A DNA stretch of 6,101 bases from Chloroflexi bacterium RBG_16_64_32 (GCA_001795235.1 MGNZ01000094.1:451-6551); one strand, 5' to 3'. Positions 1 through 6,101 are shown, counted from the first letter of the stretch. Notes: generated by a model not told the origin, from the letters alone. Numbers and translations: made by a program.

Positions 1-4
1 CACT

Positions 5-1696
5 TCAATGGCCATCGCCCTTCGGCCTTCGATCTTCATAAGCATGGACTCGATTGTCTCCATTTGAGTAGATTATGTTGCTCGGCACCTCGAAGAAATA
101 GGCGTTCGCGACGTCCCACAGCTCTTCTCCCGCGTAGAAAACGGTATGGTTCCTGTTCCAGGCGGAGAACATGGCGTATCGGAAATCTTGTCCGGGCTTG
201 AGGGTCGCGTTCGACACATCAATAAAGTCGGCCCTTTCCGGTCCCTTTACGGCATTGGCCATGCTCCTGAAATCCGGACCGTAGCGGATTCCTTGAACAA
301 CAGTTTCGGTGGAAGGTATTTCGTTTACAACAAATTGGGCAGCTATATACTCCCTACTGGGTGGATAGTCCAGGGGCTCGTTGTAGTAGCGCAGGGTAAA
401 TCCAAAAGGCAGGGACACGATGAGAAGGGCTATGGCAAGGGTTTTCCGTGTCTCCATTTCTTGAGCGAAGAACCAGGCTATGAAGGGGGCACTGAGGAAA
501 TAGTACCTGTTGAGAGACCAGAACCCAGTCAGAACGCTGACCAGAAGTGGGACGATGCAGAGCAGAGGCAAAACGCGCCTTAAGCTCAGGTGATTCCAGA
601 ATCTTCGCCTGACAGCGATAGCGAGCCCCCAGAGCGCCAGGAGGGCGAGGAAGCTGTAGACCAGGGCGGCGAAGAATGAAGTTGTGACCGTGCCCGTGGA
701 AGTGGTTACGGAGCCGGTTGTCCCCAATGCCGTGTTACGGTCCATCAGGATAACCATTCTCTTGAAGTAGTCCAGAGCCTGTGGCAGTACCCAGTCAGAC
801 GAATACATCAGCCAGGCGCCAAACATGACCCCAAACAGGGCAATCAGGGTATTGTCTCTGATGAGCGCATTTGAGCCAATGCCCTTACCGCTCATCCCAA
901 TCAGCCGGAAGAAGAGAAGGAGTACAAGGATCACCATTGAAGAAAGAGGATGAGTGACTACCAGGCCGACATAGAGAACAATAACCACGGCGCGTCTCTC
1001 GGGGGTCATTTCTCGGTCAACGAACAACAACCCCAGGATGAGGAGCATGAATGTCATGCCCAGGTTCTGATTGGATGGGTCAAGCTGATACTGCTCCCAG
1101 AATAGGGCGGTGAGGAGCATGGTGAAGAATAGAGCCGGTTTCGGGTCCTTGAACAAGCGCGTGCCCAGGAACAGCATTACTGGGAGCCTGATCACATGGA
1201 ACGAGAGGGCGACAAGCTTTGCCAGATCGAAGAACCCGACGCCGGTTATCTTGTGCAGGGGAATGACGAGGAAGTGGAAGCCCGGGAAAGCAGAGTAGCC
1301 CACCCACGGCGGCTTATATAGCCCGTTGTCGTAATAGGTAACTCCGATCATATGTCCCAAGGTGTCGCCCCCTCTGGCATTCACTTCCATTAGCTCCGGG
1401 CCCATTATCAGAAAGAGGAACCAGAGGATACCAAGTAGGAAGTGCAACGGCGTCGACTTGGTGGAGAAATACCAGGCGCACGTGGCAAGGATTAGAAAGC
1501 CCCAGCCCATCCAGAAGGTCATGGGCATCATGCGGTACATCGAGACAATGGGTACAGAGGTGAGCTCAATGCGGTCAATGGTCGTCGTCTGAACCGAATA
1601 GAGCCACAGCAGAGAGGACACGGCCGCAGCAATCAGGAAGAGGCGGGTGGAGGTCATCACGCCTGTCATGCCTTCTTTCAGCATCACGCGCACCAC
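5..1696 (-). CDS. Polytopic GT-C-like membrane glycosyltransferase (putative)
   Basis: This 563-residue protein has roughly 12-14 hydrophobic segments (for example about 16-34, 60-77, 83-99, 160-180, 211-226, 250-266, 283-299, 341-361, 374-391, 418-435). It ends in a mostly soluble region of about 120 residues (445-563), probably outside the cell. The first large loop after the third segment carries E101, E104 and a GGDTLGH motif (109-115), then a PWVGYSAFPGFHFL stretch. Acidic residues in an early external loop followed by such a stretch resemble GT-C enzymes that use polyprenyl-phosphate sugars. The motifs PSNQNLGM (207-214) and VTHPLSS (247-253) recur, from memory, in archaeal and Chloroflexota members. 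Its likely role is sugar transfer on the outer membrane face; donor and acceptor are unknown. The GTG start is preceded directly by an in-frame TAA and has GAGGTGG ten bases upstream. ATG codons 5, 10 and 14 are alternatives. The gene is complete, ending in TGA four bases from the window edge. Confidence 0.8.
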   Translation of the reverse strand: MVRVMLKEGMTGVMTSTRLFLIAAAVSSLLWLYSVQTTTIDRIELTSVPIVSMYRMMPMTFWMGWGFLILATCAWYFSTKSTPLHFLLGILWFLFLIMGPELMEVNARGGDTLGHMIGVTYYDNGLYKPPWVGYSAFPGFHFLVIPLHKITGVGFFDLAKLVALSFHVIRLPVMLFLGTRLFKDPKPALFFTMLLTALFWEQYQLDPSNQNLGMTFMLLILGLLFVDREMTPERRAVVIVLYVGLVVTHPLSSMVILVLLLFFRLIGMSGKGIGSNALIRDNTLIALFGVMFGAWLMYSSDWVLPQALDYFKRMVILMDRNTALGTTGSVTTSTGTVTTSFFAALVYSFLALLALWGLAIAVRRRFWNHLSLRRVLPLLCIVPLLVSVLTGFWSLNRYYFLSAPFIAWFFAQEMETRKTLAIALLIVSLPFGFTLRYYNEPLDYPPSREYIAAQFVVNEIPSTETVVQGIRYGPDFRSMANAVKGPERADFIDVSNATLKPGQDFRYAMFSAWNRNHTVFYAGEELWDVANAYFFEVPSNIIYSNGDNRVHAYEDRRPKGDGH

Positions 1697-1706
1697 TTAC
1701 GACAAA

Positions 1707-1713
1707 CCACCTC
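1707..1713 (-). promoter_or_regulatory. Ribosome binding site for the GT-C-like gene
   Basis: On the minus strand this reads GAGGTGG, ten bases before the GTG at 1696. It favours that GTG over the later ATG codons at 1684, 1669 and 1657, which lack a well-spaced purine-rich site. Spacing is at the long end of normal. Confidence 0.4.
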
Positions 1714-1777
1714 GAAGCTCAACCGCGGTCCAGGCCATAGCCCGCAGCCACGTGCCCGCAACGCTGGCCCAGGGGCC

Positions 1778-2986
1778 CTATGCCCCGGCAACCGGGGCAC
1801 CAGCCGTGGCTTCAACCAGTACATCCCTCAGCTTCTTGTTGCGATGACCAATGGAATGGGCGCCCTTCTCCACTTCCCTCCGACTCGCCCTGCCCATCTT
1901 CTGTCGGAGAGGCGCATCTTGGACCAATGTGGACACCTTCTCCACCAGCCCCTCGACTTCATCCTTGTGGGGCTCACGCCTTCGGGCGTTCGCCATCGGC
2001 ACAAGGAAGCCCGTCTCTCCGTTTCGAACCAGCTCCCCATTGGCAAACACATCCGTAGCCACTACGGGAAGTTCGTAGCTCATTGCCTCCAGAATGGAGG
2101 ACCAGGGGGTATGGTCCCCCGGAGAGAGGAAAATGTCGGCGGAGCTATACTCTGCCTCCACTGCCGCAGCCGGTATCGGGGAGTCCAATATCTGGAGACC
2201 GGGCAGGCCACCAAACTGCGATCTTACCTCCGCCGGCACTTCGGACCTGACCACTAGCTCAATATCGGGATAGCGCTGTCGCAGGATGCGGAAGCTCTCC
2301 AGGACCTGCATTCCCCCCCTATCGTAGAACCTGCCGGGAAGGTTGATTGAGCCGACGAAAAGCAGCTTCACTGAGCCGTTGTCCCGACGTGCCCTGATGA
2401 AAGGCTTCACCGGCAGGGCGAACGGTACGACGACCAGCTTTTCCGCGAATCCCTCGCAGTTCAGGTATCTGAGGATGTTCCTCTGCGCCGCCTCTGAAGA
2501 AGAGACGATCTTCCGACACGATGGGGAGGACAGGACCCTTTCGAGGAACCCGCGCAGCCGGGCAGATTCCAGCCACTCTCCCCGGTAGGACAGGCAAAAG
2601 GCGACGTGTTCTGCCTCCAGGATCCACGGTTCCTGGCGCAACACCAAATGATTCACAGCCACGGTCAGGTCGATGCCGGGAGGTGGCGGCACGCGCCGTT
2701 CCAGGTATGACTTCACCAGGTTGACGGGCACCGCCCTTTCCAGAATCTCATGTTGCAGCCGATAGGACAGGTGGCTGCCCCGGGCGCTATCCAAGCAGTG
2801 ATTTAGCGACGCAAGTAACTTCCGGACAACCGCCCCTCCAGCGCTATGGCGACCGGCAGGGGCACTGGACCACCGATGCAATGGAGAGCCACCCAGCACA
2901 AACTCGAAGCCGTCTGGTGGGTGGAGGGCCATAGTCTTGTAATAGGAATGCACACTCCAGCCCGGTTCAATATAGACGCGCTTCAT
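1778..2986 (-). CDS. GT4-like (GT-B fold) glycosyltransferase
   Basis: A soluble protein of 402 residues from this ATG (411 from an upstream GTG at 3013; residue numbers here use the 411 frame). The C-terminal half is a typical GT-B nucleotide-sugar domain. LLFVGSINLPG (217-227) opens the second Rossmann-like half, and SADIFLSPGD (291-300), SSILEAMSYELPVVAT (305-320) and NGETGFLVP (331-339) match the GT4 donor-binding block. E309 is the second glutamate of the usual EX7E motif, but the first is replaced by H301. The N-terminal half is divergent, as expected for the acceptor side. No signal peptide or membrane segment is visible, so it probably acts at the cytoplasmic membrane face, adding a sugar to a lipid-linked or nucleotide-derived acceptor. 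I chose ATG because KRVYIEP looks like the first beta strand. The GTG has GGAG seven bases upstream and cannot be excluded. It lies 81 bases ahead of the GT-C-like gene and about 180 bases after the fusion gene. Confidence 0.88.
   Translation of the reverse strand: MKRVYIEPGWSVHSYYKTMALHPPDGFEFVLGGSPLHRWSSAPAGRHSAGGAVVRKLLASLNHCLDSARGSHLSYRLQHEILERAVPVNLVKSYLERRVPPPPGIDLTVAVNHLVLRQEPWILEAEHVAFCLSYRGEWLESARLRGFLERVLSSPSCRKIVSSSEAAQRNILRYLNCEGFAEKLVVVPFALPVKPFIRARRDNGSVKLLFVGSINLPGRFYDRGGMQVLESFRILRQRYPDIELVVRSEVPAEVRSQFGGLPGLQILDSPIPAAAVEAEYSSADIFLSPGDHTPWSSILEAMSYELPVVATDVFANGELVRNGETGFLVPMANARRREPHKDEVEGLVEKVSTLVQDAPLRQKMGRASRREVEKGAHSIGHRNKKLRDVLVEATAGAPVAGA
1781..1799. repeat. 8-bp perfect inverted repeat abutting a stop codon
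   Basis: TGCCCCGG and CCGGGGCA are separated by three bases, and the pair lies directly against the TAG stop of the glycosyltransferase gene. In the minus-strand transcript it would form a strong GC hairpin within the last codons (encoding Ala-Pro-Val-Ala-Gly-Ala). There is no T-run after it, so it is not a standard terminator. It could slow ribosomes at the stop or protect RNA ends, or it could simply reflect GC-rich Ala/Gly/Pro codons. Confidence 0.5.
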
Positions 2987-3052
2987 CTGATACGCCGCCC
3001 TCTCATCCTCCACGATGAGTCTCCGGCTCGCCTCGATCCGTCCGGCCGGTAA

Positions 3053-3074
3053 CTTCCGCCCCTCGGAAGGGCGG
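3053..3074. repeat. Interlocked inverted repeats between fusion gene and GT4 gene
   Basis: Two 6-bp inverted repeats share bases: CTTCCG (3053-3058) pairs with CGGAAG (3064-3069), and CCGCCC (3056-3061) pairs with GGGCGG (3069-3074). Only one hairpin can form at a time. The site lies in the gap between the fusion gene and the GT4 gene. No T-run follows on either strand, so a simple terminator is not supported; an attenuator or processing site is possible. Confidence 0.4.
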
Positions 3075-3165
3075 CAGCTGGCGCAATATTCGGAAGGTCG
3101 CTGACAGAGAGCGATACCATGGTTCCGTTCAGGCTAGTCGCCGCTTCCCAGGAGATACGCCATAC

Positions 3166-4758
3166 TTACTTCTGCGCAGTGGCCTCGGCGATGAGCGTAG
3201 TTGCGAGGGAGGGGATGCGTCCTAGGGTCATCTGGACAAGAGAGACCGGTAGCCTCAGGGGAACCGGCATGGCGCCGAACGTGTGAACTGAAGGCGCCCC
3301 GTGGACTCTGATCCCGGTGAAGCCTCGTGCGCGGAGCAGGTCATGCAAGGCCGCGCTGGTCACGGTCCTCAGGTGTCCTCCGCCGCCATCCGCCCACGTC
3401 TTCCCCAGAAACTTGCCTGCCGTCAGGTCCTCCAGGGACGCAGAGTGGCTCCAAGGTTGAAAGCCCAAGAGAATGGCTAGGCGATTATACCAACTCGCCA
3501 GGTTGGGAGTTGTGACGAGAGCCAGTCCTCCCGGTTTCAGCACTCTACGAATCTCACTGAGAAGCCTCCCCGGGTCAAAGACGTGCTCCATGACCTCGGC
3601 GCAGAGGACGAAACCGAAAGAGTCGGCAGGGAATGGAAGATCTTGATTGTCGAGGTCCACCTGTACGGCTTCGACCCCTTTTCCCTTGGCCAGTTCCGTC
3701 GCTTGGGCCGATATGTCCACGCCGCGGGCTACCTTAGCCCCCAGAATCTCCTTGAGCTTGAGGGTGACGGTCCCATCGCCACACCCTACATCTAGGAACT
3801 CTTCAGCTCGCCTCCGCGACGCGATCTGCAAGACTTTCCTCAATCGTGGAATGGCCAGGAGGTCGTGGGCATTTCCGCCCGCCGAGCCAAAATCCTGCTC
3901 ATAGAAGCTATGACGAAATGATGGGGAAGCCTCCGGTGACAGGGGTACACGCCGAAGGGTCCAGGCGTCCGGTGCCAGGTTCTCACCGTTGCGCGTCGCT
4001 CCCCGCCAGTCGTCCCAGACGGCGCTGATGACTTTTCCCGTAAAGCGTTCACCCTCGCCCGAAGCCAGGAATAGAGCGAGTTCAGACGCCGCCTCCGCTG
4101 TCCTGCGATCTTCCTTCACCTTCGTGGCCTCGGCTAGCTCCCGCTCCCCTGCAGAGCTGCCGGCGGCAAGCACCTCTTCTGTCATGGCTGTGTATACGCC
4201 GCCCGGGCCAATCGCATTGACGCGAATATTGAACGCCTTGACCTCCTCGGCAAGGGTTTCCGTGAGCCGTGCCACTGCCGCTTTTGAGGCGGCGTAGGCG
4301 GTGAAGTAGGGGCGGGGGGATGCAGCGCCGCCGCCGGACAGGTTGATAATCTCGCCCCCGGCCTGGCGGATCATCACGGGCACAACGGCTTGACAACACA
4401 GAAATACTCCCCCCAGGTTGATAAGGACCGTCCGTAGCCATTCGTCAGGGTCGTTCTCCCATAAGGTGCCGATAGGCGCCTGGACGGCGGCGTTATTGAC
4501 GAGGACGTCTATCCTGCCGAACTCGGCCACAGTTGACGCGATCATGGCCTCGACCTCGCTCCTCCGCGAAACGTCCGCCTTCAGCGCCAGAGCCCGACGG
4601 CCCAGGGACCGCACTTCGTCAGCCGTCGCCTCTACCTCGGGGAGGGTGCAGGACGCCAGCACCAGGTTGGCCCCCTCCTTTGCGAAGGTCAGGGCGATGG
4701 CTTTTCCGATGCCACGGCCGGCGCCGGTGATGATGGCCACCCTGTTATCGAGCTTCAT
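3166..4758 (-). CDS. Fused short-chain dehydrogenase/reductase and SAM methyltransferase
   Basis: A 530-residue protein with two enzyme domains. Residues 1 to about 271 are a classical SDR: NAD(P)-binding TGAGRGIG (11-18), NNAA (88-91), N114, a catalytic Ser candidate S141, and YAASK with Y155 and K159. Its tail, with SAVWDDW and ending near WTLRR (266-270), matches one SDR subgroup as I remember it. Residues from about 280 to 530 form a class I SAM-dependent methyltransferase: motif I DVGCGDG (323-329), the acidic D348 after strand two, AEVMEHV (387-393), then RVLKPGG and TPN. Most SDRs are about 250 residues and such methyltransferases 220-260, so each half is full length. ATG at 4758 is chosen because GGGAG lies eight bases upstream; a TTG at 4773 is a weaker alternative. 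The likely job is oxidation/reduction plus methylation of a sugar or glycan intermediate in the cytoplasm. Substrate, and NADH versus NADPH, cannot be decided. It overlaps the preceding small frame by four bases. Confidence 0.9.
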   Translation of the reverse strand: MKLDNRVAIITGAGRGIGKAIALTFAKEGANLVLASCTLPEVEATADEVRSLGRRALALKADVSRRSEVEAMIASTVAEFGRIDVLVNNAAVQAPIGTLWENDPDEWLRTVLINLGGVFLCCQAVVPVMIRQAGGEIINLSGGGAASPRPYFTAYAASKAAVARLTETLAEEVKAFNIRVNAIGPGGVYTAMTEEVLAAGSSAGERELAEATKVKEDRRTAEAASELALFLASGEGERFTGKVISAVWDDWRGATRNGENLAPDAWTLRRVPLSPEASPSFRHSFYEQDFGSAGGNAHDLLAIPRLRKVLQIASRRRAEEFLDVGCGDGTVTLKLKEILGAKVARGVDISAQATELAKGKGVEAVQVDLDNQDLPFPADSFGFVLCAEVMEHVFDPGRLLSEIRRVLKPGGLALVTTPNLASWYNRLAILLGFQPWSHSASLEDLTAGKFLGKTWADGGGGHLRTVTSAALHDLLRARGFTGIRVHGAPSVHTFGAMPVPLRLPVSLVQMTLGRIPSLATTLIAEATAQK

Positions 4759-4901
4759 TGGGCCCGCTCCCAAAGCAGTCCGGCGGATCGGCCCATGCGC
4801 GCTTCAACAGGGTCATGGGCGGGTGTTCCACCTGCGACCGGCTCCTCCGCGAATTCTGATGTTGACCGATACGCTGGTTTTCTCTCGGTGCTGGCCTTCA
4901 T
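4755..4901 (-). CDS. Small hypothetical protein, 48 residues
   Basis: I do not recognise this product. The ATG overlaps the TGA of the DUF1616-LysM gene as ATGA (4898-4901), and its own TGA overlaps the ATG of the fusion gene as ATGA (4755-4758). It therefore fills the whole gap, the arrangement expected of translationally coupled genes. A purine-rich stretch, AGGGAAGG, lies three bases before the ATG. The product would be hydrophilic, with seven acidic and seven basic residues, one Trp (W44) near the C-terminus, no membrane segment, no Cys and no known motif. The middle (18-34) is rich in Glu, Pro, Gly and Ala and is probably disordered. The frame may be open by chance, since any gene starting ATGA supplies a TGA in this frame. 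Protein-level conservation in relatives would settle it. Confidence 0.45.
   Translation of the reverse strand: MKASTERKPAYRSTSEFAEEPVAGGTPAHDPVEARMGRSAGLLWERAQ
4767..4771 (-). promoter_or_regulatory. Ribosome binding site deciding the fusion gene start
   Basis: GGGAG on the minus strand, eight bases before the ATG at 4758. It supports that ATG over the TTG at 4773, which lies just upstream of this site. It is located inside the 48-codon frame, as is usual for coupled genes. Confidence 0.55.
4791..4820. repeat. 7-bp inverted repeat inside the small frame
   Basis: GCCCATG (4791-4797) and CATGGGC (4814-4820) are perfect inverted copies separated by 16 bases, about 33 bases upstream of the fusion gene ATG. 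The long loop makes a stable RNA hairpin only moderate. It could be an operator-like site or chance. Confidence 0.3.
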
Positions 4902-6043
4902 TGGCCTTCCCTTTCGTTGCCCCTGGGCGGCAGGTCGACACGCTGGTTGGGGTAGATGAGATTCGGGTTCCCGATGTCGTTCACCGCGAGCAGGGCCAGG
5001 AGCGTGACGTCGTAGCTGCTGGCGATGCGGGTGAGGTTTTCGCCGGAGACAACGATGTGTACGGTTGGCGGTTCAGCGGGTGGCGGGGTAGGCTCTGGCG
5101 GCGGCGGCGCGACCTCCTCGTCCGGGGACGGCGCGGCTTCCAGGGGGGCAACGGGCTCCGCTTGGGAGTCAAGTGCCGGCGGAGAGATGATATCTACCAG
5201 TGCCGGCTTTACCGATAACCAAAGGTGTAGCCTTCTGAAGGGCGCGCTCTCCCCATCCTTGTATAGGAGGAACTCGACCTTCTGATCCTCTCCCGCATGG
5301 GTTGGGGTCAACCCCACGGTCTGCTGCCACCGGTCGCCATCCGCTAACAGCAGTCCATCGATGCTGTCAGTGGTTTCGCCGTCTATCCGCACCGCCACGC
5401 GATGAGCGGTGTCCCGCCCTTCGCGATTTACGATGCGGAGTATGACCCTTGCGCTCTGGCCCACTCTGAGCCGGCTAGGATAGCCCGCGGCCTTACCGGC
5501 GGGCCCGAGGACGTAGAACTCAGTGAAGGTTTCCGAGCTATCGCGGGAGGTAGTCACGAAATAAGCAGCGACTCCCAGGGCGACCACGGCGAGCACCACG
5601 CCCACACCAAGGAGGCTGTCAGCAAAACGAACCTGGGACCATCGTGGAAGGTGAACGTCAAACGTGAGGCCGAAGGCTTCGTATGCGGGAAGCATCCGCC
5701 TACGGATCAAACCGGCCCCGGCAGTGAGGACGATAAACAGGGTTACGAACGCGAGCGTCGGGTTGAGGCTGATGCCCCAGGAGGAATAGTCGAGGGCTAA
5801 GCCAATGAGGGGGACCACTGCTATGCTGAGGCCCAGGCTCAGAGCGATGCGCTCGAAAGGGTCGAGGTCGTTCCTGCGAGGGAAGAGGGCGGTGGTCAGG
5901 GCATAGCCGGGGAAGAAGAAAATGAATGGCAGGCCGAGGACGACTCGTGCCGGAAGGGCGAAGGGAAACGCCACGATGATGATGGCAAGGGCAAGTGAGC
6001 ACGAAACCACCAGTAGGATGTCAGCTTCCCTACGCACTTTCAC
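4898..6043 (-). CDS. DUF1616 membrane protein with C-terminal LysM domain
   Basis: A 381-residue protein. Five membrane segments are visible (about 8-28, 32-53, 66-86, 95-113, 141-164). Basic loops at the N-terminus, 55-66 and 113-141 place the N-terminus inside and the C-terminal part outside. The start followed by LGLPFIFFFPGYALTTALFP (36-55) and the exported segment TEFYVLGPAGKAAGYP (174-189) with a beta-rich stretch to about 280 match the DUF1616 family of Archaea and some bacteria, whose biochemical role is not established. A Pro/Glu/Ala-rich spacer (287-327) leads to a LysM domain (328-371), with VVSGENLTRIASSYDV and NPNLIYPNQRVDLP as hallmarks. LysM binds GlcNAc-containing glycans, so it probably contacts peptidoglycan or a surface polymer. 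The GTG start gives the expected family N-terminus, but the frame has no upstream stop before the window edge and the ribosome site is weak, so a longer form is possible. It heads this gene group. Confidence 0.88.
   Translation of the reverse strand: MKVRREADILLVVSCSLALAIIIVAFPFALPARVVLGLPFIFFFPGYALTTALFPRRNDLDPFERIALSLGLSIAVVPLIGLALDYSSWGISLNPTLAFVTLFIVLTAGAGLIRRRMLPAYEAFGLTFDVHLPRWSQVRFADSLLGVGVVLAVVALGVAAYFVTTSRDSSETFTEFYVLGPAGKAAGYPSRLRVGQSARVILRIVNREGRDTAHRVAVRIDGETTDSIDGLLLADGDRWQQTVGLTPTHAGEDQKVEFLLYKDGESAPFRRLHLWLSVKPALVDIISPPALDSQAEPVAPLEAAPSPDEEVAPPPPEPTPPPAEPPTVHIVVSGENLTRIASSYDVTLLALLAVNDIGNPNLIYPNQRVDLPPRGNEREGQ
4905..4912 (-). promoter_or_regulatory. Possible ribosome binding site for the 48-codon frame
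   Basis: AGGGAAGG on the minus strand, three bases before the ATG at 4901; its AGGGA part is six bases away. It lies in the last codons of the DUF1616-LysM gene and is the main local evidence, besides the overlaps, that the small frame is translated. Confidence 0.35.
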
Positions 6044-6080
6044 TTCGCCACTGTGATGACACGGCTCACCTCTACGTCTA

Positions 6081-6099
6081 TCCGGTCTTTGTCCGGTCT
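6081..6099. repeat. Tandem direct repeat upstream of the DUF1616-LysM gene
   Basis: TCCGGTCT occurs at 6081-6088 and again at 6092-6099, an 11-base period (AGACCGGA twice on the minus strand). It lies about 38 bases upstream of the GTG start. Two head-to-tail copies one helical turn apart resemble binding sites of some response regulators. No clear -10/-35 pair is visible before the window ends, so its role is open. Confidence 0.35.
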
Positions 6100-6101
6100 C
6101 A

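Noticed and set aside
146..583. 145-codon plus-strand open frame
   Set aside because: Fully antisense to the external C-terminal domain and last membrane segments of the GT-C-like protein; no family features or ribosome site.
1697..1738. 13-codon frame ending in TAA immediately before the GT-C-like GTG start
   Set aside because: It is in frame with the following gene and could be a leader peptide or an N-terminal piece cut off by a stop, but it is too short, with no regulatory codon run and no ribosome site.
3136..3163. 9-codon ATG frame just after the fusion gene stop
   Set aside because: Too short to support, with no codon bias suggesting attenuation and no pairing with the nearby hairpins.
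3841..4005. Fusion gene as a frameshift or missed-stop artefact
   Set aside because: Both domains read in one frame without interruption and the linker has no start codon, so the fused reading is taken at face value. Only comparison with relatives could show a sequencing error.
4774..4897. Promoter or terminator between the DUF1616-LysM gene and the fusion gene
   Set aside because: No -10/-35 pair and no hairpin followed by a T-run is visible; the continuous small frame explains the gap better.
4418..5218. 266-codon plus-strand open frame
   Set aside because: It lies antisense across the SDR N-terminal domain, the small frame and the LysM/Pro-rich region. Its product is Arg-rich and low in complexity with no recognisable domain, while the opposite strand has clear domains throughout. 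It is a GC-rich shadow frame.
5402..5800. 132-codon plus-strand open frame
   Set aside because: Antisense to the DUF1616 core, which has strong family signatures; the product is an unstructured charged sequence.

Overview
The window reads as part of a bacterial surface-glycan (polysaccharide or glycoprotein) biosynthesis locus. All credible genes lie on the minus strand, so transcription runs from the right edge towards position 1. By rough count the DNA is about 55-60% GC, with the leftmost gene nearer 53-55% and the right half nearer 60%. The best guess for the host is a member of Chloroflexota or a related environmental lineage. The grounds are a DUF1616-type membrane protein ending in a LysM domain, a GT-C-like membrane protein of a style shared by Archaea and Chloroflexota, and GTG starts. 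The LysM domain argues against an archaeon. This placement is inference from remembered family features; no search was run.

Layout in transcription order. (1) 6043-4898: DUF1616 membrane protein with five likely membrane segments, an exported beta-type domain, a proline-rich spacer and a C-terminal LysM domain. (2) 4901-4755: an unrecognised 48-codon open frame that fills the gap before the next gene and shares ATGA stop/start overlaps with both neighbours. (3) 4758-3166: a single polypeptide joining a short-chain dehydrogenase/reductase to a class I SAM-dependent methyltransferase. (4) 2986-1778: a cytoplasmic GT4-like (GT-B fold) glycosyltransferase. (5) 1696-5: a polytopic GT-C-like membrane protein with an exported C-terminal domain.

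A plausible shared role, by inference: the reductase/methyltransferase prepares or modifies a sugar or lipid-linked sugar, and the GT4 enzyme builds a lipid-linked glycan on the cytoplasmic face. The GT-C-like protein then transfers sugar on the outer face, and the DUF1616-LysM protein sits in the membrane and contacts the wall or a GlcNAc-containing polymer. No substrate can be read from the sequence.

No rRNA, tRNA, CRISPR array, insertion sequence or convincing rho-independent terminator was seen. Intergenic stretches are all under 160 bases; they hold short inverted repeats, and a tight direct repeat lies at the right edge. The most interesting points are the reductase-methyltransferase fusion, the doubly overlapping 48-codon frame, the LysM added to DUF1616, and an open frame that continues past the stop codon of the fusion gene.
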